Assembly (NCBI GenBank): GCA_024640625.1
Contig: JAHEER010000006.1
Coordinates: 24,283 to 88,282 of the forward strand
Source: Desulfobulbaceae bacterium
Lineage (GTDB): Bacteria > Desulfobacterota > Desulfobulbia > Desulfobulbales > Desulfocapsaceae
Direction of reading: 5' to 3'
Length of the DNA: 64,000 nt
The stretch's first letter is position 1, and each line of letters opens with the position of its first letter. Positions 57,879-64,000 of the stretch are shown in pieces. The notes beneath the pieces were generated by a model. That model was not told the DNA's origin and made no database searches. It saw only the letters and a list, made by a program, of their open reading frames with translations. The position numbers and the translations under genes were made by a program.

Positions 57879-58661
57879 TCATTGCCCAACCGCTGCAGGG
57901 GTCTTCTCCTTTTCGGTGCTCAGCCACACCGGCCCGTACCAGGCAAGAGCCTGGGATTCGGTATTGTCGGTATCGGTCATCAAGGCCACCCCGGTGATCG
58001 CTCCCGGTTCCTTGGAGAAGGCCTGCTGATAGTCATCGACAATATTTCTCGACATTTCCAGCCAGGTTCCGCGCTGGTCGCTGCCACTTGCGGCGACCAC
58101 AGTTCGTATATGGCTGTGTATCGGATTGACGGCGATGGTACCGACTGACTCATCCGTGGCCCACACATAGCAGAGGATATTGTCTCTCTGAGCTGTTCGG
58201 GCGCTGCTCTCGGTTTTAAAAGATATCATCAGCCGGGCAGGGAAATCATCTCCGTTTTGGCGTAGTAATGAGCTGCCGGACAAGGTGTTGTCAATCTTCC
58301 AGCTCCAATTAAGGATCTGATATCTTCTCGGGTCCACCGCAATCGACCGAGCGATGCCGCCCGCTCCTGCAGAGGACTGGGCACGAATAACCGGACCGTA
58401 GGACGGGTCCAGAACAACCTTGTAACTGGTGGTTGCGGATATGGAAGGAAATTTGAGCGGCTGCCAATGATCCGGCAGCGTGGCGCCTTCCACCTCAGTC
58501 CAGCCGCTCAGATCTACCGTTTCCCCGGCCCGGGCGCAGTGGGGTCCCGGCAGCACGATAGCGCAGAGAAGCAGGCTGCAAAAAGATAATTTACGGATCG
58601 TCTTGAACCCGGGCCGGCCGGGGCAGCCATCAATTGCCCGCACCGTTGAGCGACCAGTCAT
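57879..58661 (-). CDS. DUF3047 exported protein
   Basis: About 260 residues. It has a basic N terminus then hydrophobic LSFCSLLLCAIVLPG and a CARA signal-type end near residue 45, so probably exported. The mature part has VDLSGWTEVEGATLPDHWQPL, LNWSWKIDNTLSGSS and a C-terminal VALMTDTDNTESQALAWYGPV as in DUF3047 proteins. Function unknown. The ATG at 58661 overlaps the upstream DUF547 gene by 32 bases; no clear ribosome site, so the true start could be a later GTG. Confidence 0.75.
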   Translation of the reverse strand: MTGRSTVRAIDGCPGRPGFKTIRKLSFCSLLLCAIVLPGPHCARAGETVDLSGWTEVEGATLPDHWQPLKFPSISATTSYKVVLDPSYGPVIRAQSSAGAGGIARSIAVDPRRYQILNWSWKIDNTLSGSSLLRQNGDDFPARLMISFKTESSARTAQRDNILCYVWATDESVGTIAVNPIHSHIRTVVAASGSDQRGTWLEMSRNIVDDYQQAFSKEPGAITGVALMTDTDNTESQALAWYGPVWLSTEKEKTPAAVGQ

Positions 58662-59409
58662 AATCGAGATATTTGACGCGGATCTGGTCCTTTTTGCTGT
58701 GCAGTGACTGCTGCAGCTCACCGCTGGTATGGGCCAGGAAAAAAGAGAGGGGGTCGTCGTTGAAGTCTTCCTTGTACCATTTGAAAATCGAGCTCACATA
58801 AAGGGTATCGCTCACCAGGTAATTGTGCTCCTTGTTTTCCAGAAACTCTCTGGTGCTGTTTTCAAGCTGCTGGTCGAGAGTGGCGCCTTCATAGGCTTCA
58901 GAAATCAGAACGGGACAGCTTTTGGAAGCACAGTTGACGGCAAAATGAATACGGGGTTCTGTGAACCGCACCCGGATGATATCGTGTTCGATGTTGTCGA
59001 GGCTGTAAGTGGCGCCGCCCAGGACGGCGAAAGATATTTTCCAGGGACTGGAGAACAGTCCGCCAATCTTACGAATCGACGAAGGCGGTCCGCCGTTTTT
59101 GAAGTTATCCAGGATCAGCTTGACCGTATAGCTGTTGTAGCCATTTATCCAGTAGGCCAGCTTATCCGCTTCAGAGAGCTTCTCCGGATCAGTGGAGGCA
59201 AGCAGGTCGAGGTAGCGATCGAGCCGTGCTTCATCGTCTTTGAAGCCCTGATAATCAACCACCCCATCCTTGACATAACGGCTCAGCAGTGCGGTCCAGC
59301 CGCCGTGCAGTGATTCGGCCACGGCCTGGCTCCCTCCAATCAGCAGCAGGAGAAGGAGCAGAACTGTCCGACAAAAAAGTTTTGCTGTGGGTTGAGCCAC
59401 AGCGGTCAC
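58630..59409 (-). CDS. DUF547 exported protein
   Basis: 259 residues. The signal peptide (LFCRTVLLLLLLLIGGSQAVA) is followed by the DUF547 core: YQGFKDDEARLDRYLDLL, LAYWINGYNSYTVKLIL, FAVLGGATYSLDNIEHDIIR, IHFAVNCASKSCPVL and TLYVSSIFKWYKEDF. The Cys in CASKSCP and nearby His/Asp hint at a catalytic or metal site, but no reaction is known. It starts at GTG 59409 overlapping the preceding stop (GTGA). Probably cotranscribed with the flavin reductase upstream. Confidence 0.82.
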   Translation of the reverse strand: MTAVAQPTAKLFCRTVLLLLLLLIGGSQAVAESLHGGWTALLSRYVKDGVVDYQGFKDDEARLDRYLDLLASTDPEKLSEADKLAYWINGYNSYTVKLILDNFKNGGPPSSIRKIGGLFSSPWKISFAVLGGATYSLDNIEHDIIRVRFTEPRIHFAVNCASKSCPVLISEAYEGATLDQQLENSTREFLENKEHNYLVSDTLYVSSIFKWYKEDFNDDPLSFFLAHTSGELQQSLHSKKDQIRVKYLDYDWSLNGAGN

Positions 59410-60842
59410 CCCCGATAATTATGGATGAGTTTCAGAATTTTCCGCACCTTGTCGGAGAAGATCTTGCCGGAGAAATACGAGCCGATCACCCTTTTGTTGA
59501 TTTCTGCGACGGTGGGATAGGGATGAACACTGCCCGCGGCCACCGACATCTTGACGCCGCCGTTGAGAAGCCCGACCCATTGGGCCAGCAGGTCGCCGGC
59601 ATGATAGCCCAGAATCCTGACGCCCAGCACCTTGCCTTTCGGATCAAACAGGACTTTGATTCTGCCCGAGATTTCGCCCTCTGCCTGAGCCCGGTCGTTG
59701 TCAACAAATTTTTCTTCGAAGACCTCGTAGCGGATATTCTGTGCAAGGGCCATTTTCTCGTTCAGTCCCATGCCGCCAAGTTCCGGATCGCTATAGGTGC
59801 AATGCGGCATCCACTGATAATTGACCTTTCTCGGCAGCCCCATCACCGCATTGGCGACGATGATACCTCCCTCGTAGCCGGCCGCATGGGTGAACTGGTA
59901 ACCGCCGACCACATCCCCGGCCGCAAAGATATGTTTAGAGCTCGTCCGAAGCCGGCGATCGACTCCGATTCCTGTTCGCTCATAATCGACGCCGGCCTTG
60001 TCCAGGGCCAATCCTTCCACATTTACCCGGCGGCCCGCGGCCACCAGAATATCTGTTCCAGTGACCTCCAGATTTTGCCCGTCACTCGTGCGCAGCGCTA
60101 TCTTCTTGAGATCACCCTCAGCTTCAGCTGAAATCATCGTGCAGCCGAGATGAAAGATGATGCCTTCATTTTCCAGGATATGGGTAAGCTCATCGGCAAG
60201 ATCGGCGTCTTCACTGGAGAGAATCTGCGGGCTTCGCTGCAGAACCGTAACCTTCGAACCCAGCCTGCTGAAGGCCTGGGCCATCTCGATACCGATGGGT
60301 CCGGCACCGATGATTATCAGTGCTGCCGGGAGATAGTCGAGAGAAAAGATTTCCCGATTGGTCAACGTCTGGATTTCTGCCAAACCCGGCAAGGGCAGCG
60401 AGGCCGGGGATGAGCCTGTGGCCACCACCCACTTGCGGGCGGAGATCTTTGCCATTCCGGTGTCAACAAGATGGGCATCCTTGAATGACGCCTCTCCAAA
60501 TTTTACCTCAACCCCAAGTCCGTTGAAGCGTTCCACCGAATCATGGTGCTGAATTGTAGAAATTACCTGCTGGATCCGCTTTTTGATTGCTTTAAAGTCC
60601 ACCGGCCGGGGAGACACCGGCGGCAATCCGAAAACGTGCTGACGGCTCAGCTGGTGATAGACGGACGCGCTCTTGATCAGTGTTTTGCTCGGTACACAGC
60701 CAAAATGCAGGCAGTCTCCACCGAGCAACCGGTCCTGTTCAACAAGCACCGTTTTGGCACCTAATTGGGCAGCTCCCGAAGCTACGGTCAAACCAGCGGC
60801 TCCGCCGCCAATTATACCAATGTCATAGTCGTAGGCAGCCAT
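59406..60842 (-). CDS. FAD pyridine nucleotide-disulfide oxidoreductase, MerA/Lpd-like
   Basis: 478 residues from ATG 60842 (GTG at 60860 overlaps the previous stop as GTGA and is the alternative). FAD motif DIGIIGGGAAGLTVASG, redox pair in GGDCLHFGCVPSKTLIK, NAD motif IIGAGPIGIEMAQAF, and the C-terminal His of the dimer interface in SVAAGSVHPYPTVAEINKRVI. It moves electrons from NAD(P)H to a disulfide or quinone-type acceptor. It lies next to a TVP38/TMEM64 membrane protein; the two are a recurring bacterial pair of unknown substrate. No mercury genes are near, so mercuric reduction is unlikely. Confidence 0.86.
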   Translation of the reverse strand: MAAYDYDIGIIGGGAAGLTVASGAAQLGAKTVLVEQDRLLGGDCLHFGCVPSKTLIKSASVYHQLSRQHVFGLPPVSPRPVDFKAIKKRIQQVISTIQHHDSVERFNGLGVEVKFGEASFKDAHLVDTGMAKISARKWVVATGSSPASLPLPGLAEIQTLTNREIFSLDYLPAALIIIGAGPIGIEMAQAFSRLGSKVTVLQRSPQILSSEDADLADELTHILENEGIIFHLGCTMISAEAEGDLKKIALRTSDGQNLEVTGTDILVAAGRRVNVEGLALDKAGVDYERTGIGVDRRLRTSSKHIFAAGDVVGGYQFTHAAGYEGGIIVANAVMGLPRKVNYQWMPHCTYSDPELGGMGLNEKMALAQNIRYEVFEEKFVDNDRAQAEGEISGRIKVLFDPKGKVLGVRILGYHAGDLLAQWVGLLNGGVKMSVAAGSVHPYPTVAEINKRVIGSYFSGKIFSDKVRKILKLIHNYRG

Positions 60843-60856
60843 AGCCAATCCAGCGA

Positions 60857-61552
60857 TCACTCGCTCGCCCGGGAACGCCGGTAGCGTCCCATCAGTTTTT
60901 TCACGGTTAGAGGGAAGAGGCCGAGCACTGCAAAAGAGGCAATCAGGCTGGGTGATAGGATCCCAGCCAGCGAGTTTATCTTGGCCAGTTCATTGCCCGC
61001 GTTCACATACACTATTGTCGCCGGCAGCATGCCAAGCTGAGAGACCCAGAAATACGTACGTACCGGCATAGTGGTCAGACCCATGAGCAGATTGATGATA
61101 AAGAATGGAAAGACCGGTATCAGTCTCAGAGAGAATAGATAAAAAGCCCCTTCTTGCTCTATCCCCTCGTTGATGGTCTTCAGTTTGGGGCCGAATTTAT
61201 TCTGCACCCAGTCACGCAGAAAAAATCTGGAGGCGAGGCAGGCACAGGTAGCCCCGATGGTGGAAGCGAAGGAGACCGCCACCGTGCCGGTGACCAGCCC
61301 GAAAAGTCCGCCGCCCGCCAGGGTCATGACCGCGGCACCGGGCAATGATAGGGCCGTGACTATCACATAGATAAGCATGTAGGCTCCAAGCACTGCGAAA
61401 CGGTGCTGCTCATAGAGGTGCTGGAAGCGGGCCTGTGATTGTTTGAGATAATCGAGGCTTAGAAAGCGGCCCAGGTCGAAGTAGAAAAACAGACCGACAA
61501 TGAGAAGCAGCACACCGAGAATTGCTACTTTTTTATAGGTTGAATTATCCAT
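60857..61552 (-). CDS. TVP38/TMEM64 (DedA-like) membrane protein
   Basis: 231 residues with about 6 hydrophobic segments. The central VIVTALSLPGAAVMTLAGGGLFGLVTGTVAVSFAS and the conserved FHYSLRLIPVFPFFIINLLMG-like FSLRLIPVFPFFIINLLMGL are typical. VTT-domain proteins are proposed lipid scramblases or transporters. It sits 21 bases after the ferredoxin gene and couples to the flavin reductase. Confidence 0.87.
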   Translation of the reverse strand: MDNSTYKKVAILGVLLLIVGLFFYFDLGRFLSLDYLKQSQARFQHLYEQHRFAVLGAYMLIYVIVTALSLPGAAVMTLAGGGLFGLVTGTVAVSFASTIGATCACLASRFFLRDWVQNKFGPKLKTINEGIEQEGAFYLFSLRLIPVFPFFIINLLMGLTTMPVRTYFWVSQLGMLPATIVYVNAGNELAKINSLAGILSPSLIASFAVLGLFPLTVKKLMGRYRRSRASE

Positions 61553-61573
61553 CCTGGCCCTATACTCGGTGAA

Positions 61574-61777
61574 TCACTCCTCTTCCCAGTGGATGCAGTT
61601 TTCTGGGCAGAACTTAATGGCTTCCTGCACCCTGTCTTTGTCATAATAGTCGAGATCGCATATTTCTATATAACCACCGCTTGCAGAGACCCTGAAGATG
61701 TCCGGGGCAACTTCTATGCAGCCACCACATTTGGAACAGCTGCTCAGATCGATGGTTGGCCTATTATATTTTGCCAT
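61574..61777 (-). CDS. Ferredoxin, single [4Fe-4S]
   Basis: 67 residues. CSKCGGC supplies three ligands at about 14, 17 and 20, and the fourth Cys is in AIKFCPENCIHWEEE. A single-cluster ferredoxin for low-potential electron transfer. ATG 61777 chosen; upstream in-frame starts (61795, 61804) also lack a clear ribosome site. It is the first gene of the operon with TVP38, the flavin reductase, DUF547 and DUF3047, behind a Fur-like box. Confidence 0.87.
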   Translation of the reverse strand: MAKYNRPTIDLSSCSKCGGCIEVAPDIFRVSASGGYIEICDLDYYDKDRVQEAIKFCPENCIHWEEE

Positions 61778-61851
61778 GAGGTGGTGCACATCCATTGGCC
61801 CCAAGCGAAATTGCTTTAAAAATTACCCTAATTGCAGTACAAATGGTCCAG

Positions 61852-61880
61852 CTATTATTGCAAAGGATAATTATTCTCAA
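61852..61880 (-). promoter_or_regulatory. Promoter for the ferredoxin-TVP38 operon
   Basis: On the minus strand TTGAGA (61875-61880) and TAATAG (61852-61857), 17-base spacing, about 75 bases before the ferredoxin start. Confidence 0.5.
61865..61879. promoter_or_regulatory. Fur/PerR-like box overlapping the ferredoxin -35
   Basis: GGATAATTATTCTCA matches the 7-1-7 Fur-type consensus TGATAATnATTATCA at 12 of 14 defined positions. It covers the -35 and spacer of the ferredoxin promoter, so a Fur-family repressor could block it. Fur, PerR or Zur cannot be told apart. Confidence 0.45.
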
Positions 61881-61936
61881 CTAGAAATCAATTTGACCGG
61901 GACAGACTGGACCGCCCTTTTACTCGTTAGGAGTCG

Positions 61937-61964
61937 TTGAAAAGTCTTTAGAATATGCTATATT
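61937..61964 (+). promoter_or_regulatory. Promoter for the flavodiiron operon
   Basis: TTGAAA (61937-61942) and extended -10 TGcTATATT (61957-61964, hexamer 61959-61964), 16-base spacer, about 100 bases before the flavodiiron start. Strong by eye. Confidence 0.6.
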
Positions 61965-62065
61965 TTTTCGCTTGTTGTTTTGCGGACTTTAGTTAAGGAT
62001 AGTGACTTTATTTGGTGGAACCATAAACGACGGTCAAAGTGCAACTTCCAGCGGATGGAGAAGAA

Positions 62066-63274
62066 ATGAGCAACAAGGAACTGGCTAAAGGTATTCATTG
62101 GGTAGGGGCCATCGATTGGGACGTGAGAGATTTTCACGGGTACTCGACTCTGGCGGGAACCACTTACAACGCATTTTTACTCATCGATGAAAAAATTACC
62201 TTGATCGATACAGTTAAACGCTCCCATTTCAACGATATGATGCACCAGATCAGGGAGATTATCGATCCCGAAACAATTGACTACCTGATTATAAACCATG
62301 TGGAACTTGATCATGCCGGGGCATTGGCGGAAGTCATGGAGGCGGTCAAACCAGAAAAATTAATCTGTTCCCCCATGGGTGAAAAAGCCATTCTCGAACA
62401 TTTCCATCGACCGGACTGGCCCTTTGAGGTGGTAAAAACCGGTGATCAGCTGAGTATCGGCACACGCACCTTTTACTTTCTCGAAACCAGAATGCTGCAT
62501 TGGCCGGATTCGATGTTCACCTATGCGATGGAAGACGGCATTCTTTTCGCCTCCGACGCCTTCGGACAGCACCTGGCCACCAGTGAGCGATTCGATGACC
62601 AGGTGCCGCTCTCGGTGGTCATGGATCAGGCGGCCAAATACTACGCCAATATTTTGTATCTCTACAACCCTCTGGTGCGAAAACTTTTGGCCAAGGTAAA
62701 GGAGATGAATCTCGATATCAAGATGATCGCCCCCGATCATGGTGTCATATTCAGGAAATACATCAACGAAATTGTCACGGCCTACGATCAGTGGAGCACC
62801 AACAAGTTTGATGATAAGGCCCTGATTATCTACGATACCATGTGGCACTCAACCGAAAAGATGGCCAAGGCAATCTCCCGGGGAATAGAGCAGGAAGACG
62901 TCTTCGCAGAGATGATCAACCTCAAGGTTCATCACCGCAGCGACGTGATGACCAAGGTGTTGAATGCCGGGGCCCTGGTTCTCGGCAGCCCCACGCTCAA
63001 CAATGGATTGTTGCCCCGAATGGCAGGATTTCTTATGTATATGCGGGGCCTCAAACCCCAAAATAAGATAGCCGCCTCATTCGGCTCCTACGGCTGGAGC
63101 GGGGAGTGCGTCAAACTGCTCAACGAGGCACTGGTGGACATGAGACTTGAACTTGTCGACGAAGGGCTGCGTTTCAAATATGTGCCCACCGATGAGGATC
63201 TCGATGAGTGCGTCGCCTTGGGACGACGCATCGGGCAAGCGGTGAAAAAGAGAAGACTGGAGCAGGAAAGCTGA
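62066..63274 (+). CDS. Flavodiiron protein (oxygen/nitric oxide reductase), FprA-like
   Basis: 402 residues from ATG 62066, preceded by GGAG. The N-terminal metallo-beta-lactamase domain holds the diiron ligands NHVELDHAG (HxExDH) near residue 80 and a later His in IAPDHGVIFRK; the C-terminal flavodoxin domain starts IIYDTMWHSTEKMAKAI with GSPTLNNGLLPRMAGF and FGSYGWSGE for FMN. It reduces O2 to water (or NO to N2O) using rubredoxin or a similar donor, a defence in anaerobes. Two genes follow on the same strand. It is divergent from the ferredoxin operon. Confidence 0.94.
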   Translation: MSNKELAKGIHWVGAIDWDVRDFHGYSTLAGTTYNAFLLIDEKITLIDTVKRSHFNDMMHQIREIIDPETIDYLIINHVELDHAGALAEVMEAVKPEKLICSPMGEKAILEHFHRPDWPFEVVKTGDQLSIGTRTFYFLETRMLHWPDSMFTYAMEDGILFASDAFGQHLATSERFDDQVPLSVVMDQAAKYYANILYLYNPLVRKLLAKVKEMNLDIKMIAPDHGVIFRKYINEIVTAYDQWSTNKFDDKALIIYDTMWHSTEKMAKAISRGIEQEDVFAEMINLKVHHRSDVMTKVLNAGALVLGSPTLNNGLLPRMAGFLMYMRGLKPQNKIAASFGSYGWSGECVKLLNEALVDMRLELVDEGLRFKYVPTDEDLDECVALGRRIGQAVKKRRLEQES

Positions 63275-63299
63275 TCCACCCGGGAGATGCTTATTGACA

Positions 63300-63779
63300 A
63301 TGGACCTATTAGCCAGACATATGATTCTCTCCGAAGGAGAGAGTTCCGAGGCCTGCAAAATACAGGTAATGAATTTTTTCGAGCGGACCTCATTGGTCCG
63401 CTACGACAACATCGTTATTAGAGACGTCATTCTTTCGGCGAGGGATGCCAAATTCAGTGAGGAACTCGATCGAGGGCTGAAAAGAAACCAGCAGACTCTG
63501 CATAAGTTCATCGACGAACTGGGCGAAACCGGCTTTGAATCGAGGGCCGACCTGGTGGGACTCAACCAGGGCTATCACAGTAAAATTCTGCATATAATCG
63601 CTCACTTTTTGGATGGGTTCATCGGTATCGACTCGGTATTTTATAACCTGGTGGATGACAGCCATTGGCTCTCCGCCGAGACCAGGGATCAGATTGACCA
63701 GGAACCGGAGCGCTTCAATCTGCTCTATTTAGAATGCTATTCGCTGACTCCTCGGGAGGCCGCGCTCCTGCATATGTAA
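63300..63779 (+). CDS. Helical protein next to the flavodiiron gene, unknown
   Basis: 159 residues. Alpha-helical content looks high, with several conserved-looking acidic and His residues (NQQTLHKFIDELGETGF, GYHSKILHIIAHFLDGFIG) and FERTSLVRYDNIV. No family recognised. His/Asp/Glu spacing could suit a metal or haem protein, but no named motif is present. TTG at 63294 has a better spaced GGAG and may be the true start. It lies 25 bases after the flavodiiron stop and 26 before the rhodanese-like gene, so a role in the same oxidative-stress unit is likely. Confidence 0.65.
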   Translation: MDLLARHMILSEGESSEACKIQVMNFFERTSLVRYDNIVIRDVILSARDAKFSEELDRGLKRNQQTLHKFIDELGETGFESRADLVGLNQGYHSKILHIIAHFLDGFIGIDSVFYNLVDDSHWLSAETRDQIDQEPERFNLLYLECYSLTPREAALLHM

Positions 63780-63805
63780 GAACATTACTATTCTGGGCGA
63801 AAGAT

Positions 63806-64000
63806 ATGGCTACTGTGGTAAAATACAGTCTTTTTAAAGAAAAGATCGAGTCCATCGGTAGTGACCGAACCAGAGAGATTGTCTCCTCGAGGGAACTGGA
63901 CCAGTATCAGCTGCTTGATGTCAGGCAACCTGGAGAATACGCCAAAGGCCACCTTCCGGGCGCCCGCCTCATACCGCTGGGGGAACTGGCTGAACGCGCC
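63806..64000 (+). CDS. Rhodanese-like protein, cut by the window end
   Basis: 65 codons are visible. MATVVKYSLFKEKIESIGSD is followed by the rhodanese start: IVSSRELDQYQLLDVRQPGEY and KGHLPGARLIPLGELAERA, typical of the CDC25/rhodanese fold (LDVR, GHxPGA). The catalytic Cys loop lies beyond base 64000. It is the third gene of the flavodiiron unit and may carry sulfane sulfur. Confidence 0.85.
   Translation, partial: MATVVKYSLFKEKIESIGSDRTREIVSSRELDQYQLLDVRQPGEYAKGHLPGARLIPLGELAERA

Noticed and set aside
1..64000. Mobile elements, prophage or CRISPR arrays
   Set aside because: No transposase, terminal inverted repeats, integrase-attachment pair or direct-repeat array found by reading; the 5' xerC-like gene looks like a housekeeping recombinase.

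Overview
The window looks like a chromosomal core region of a mesophilic, anaerobic, Gram-negative bacterium, most likely a deltaproteobacterial sulfate-reducer relative (Desulfobacterota, Desulfobulbales-like). This is an inference from a moderately GC-rich sequence, several low-potential ferredoxins, a flavodiiron oxygen reductase, CarD, DUF1844, and a PilS/PilR-like sigma54 pair mixed with Gram-negative envelope genes. No 16S gene or marker for the sulfate pathway lies in the window. Gene density is about 95 percent. I saw no insertion sequence, prophage or CRISPR array.

Layout. 1-10.1 kb: 5' end of a XerC-type recombinase (minus), then xseB-ispA-dxs for isoprenoid precursors (plus), a UDP-glucuronate epimerase and a class II aldolase-like gene (minus), a tatC split by a frameshift in a 9-base homopolymer, and a sigma54 response regulator/histidine kinase pair. 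10.1-23.1 kb: a long minus-strand housekeeping run, serA-DUF1844-ispE-tRNA-Gln-prs-rplY-pth, carD, rluD-coaE, rho, rpmE, prfA-prmC-murA, with clear intrinsic terminators after rplY and rpmE. 23.4-26.6 kb: gltX-glnS (plus).

26.7-39.7 kb is the most unusual part. Twelve minus-strand genes are packed with 1-49 base gaps or 1-8 base overlaps: argJ, a CHAD-domain protein, a ParA-like ATPase, a SixA-type phosphatase, a Gate-domain membrane protein, avtA, a secreted MORN-repeat protein, a DUF4177 protein with an acidic tail, an M20 amidohydrolase, a GCS2/YbdK-type amidoligase, a gamma-glutamyltransferase and a small CxxC membrane protein. The set mixes amino-acid and gamma-glutamyl chemistry with polyphosphate-type (CHAD/SixA) functions. 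A cardiolipin synthase, a phosphoesterase and a PPK2 kinase run divergently next to it (39.9-43.2 kb).

43.2-51.8 kb: secA followed by two paralogous DUF1538 membrane proteins and a P-II-like protein, a decayed acetyltransferase gene, then membrane protein-alr-argS-small membrane protein. 51.8-57.8 kb: a ferredoxin whose first cluster motif has Asp for the second Cys, a small Cys protein, and rnhA-uvrB-acyltransferase-cobB. The RNase HI carries a second, catalytically dead RNase H domain. 57.9-64 kb: a ferredoxin-TVP38-flavin disulfide reductase-DUF547-DUF3047 operon behind a Fur-like box, divergent from a flavodiiron protein, a helical protein of unknown function and a rhodanese cut by the window edge.
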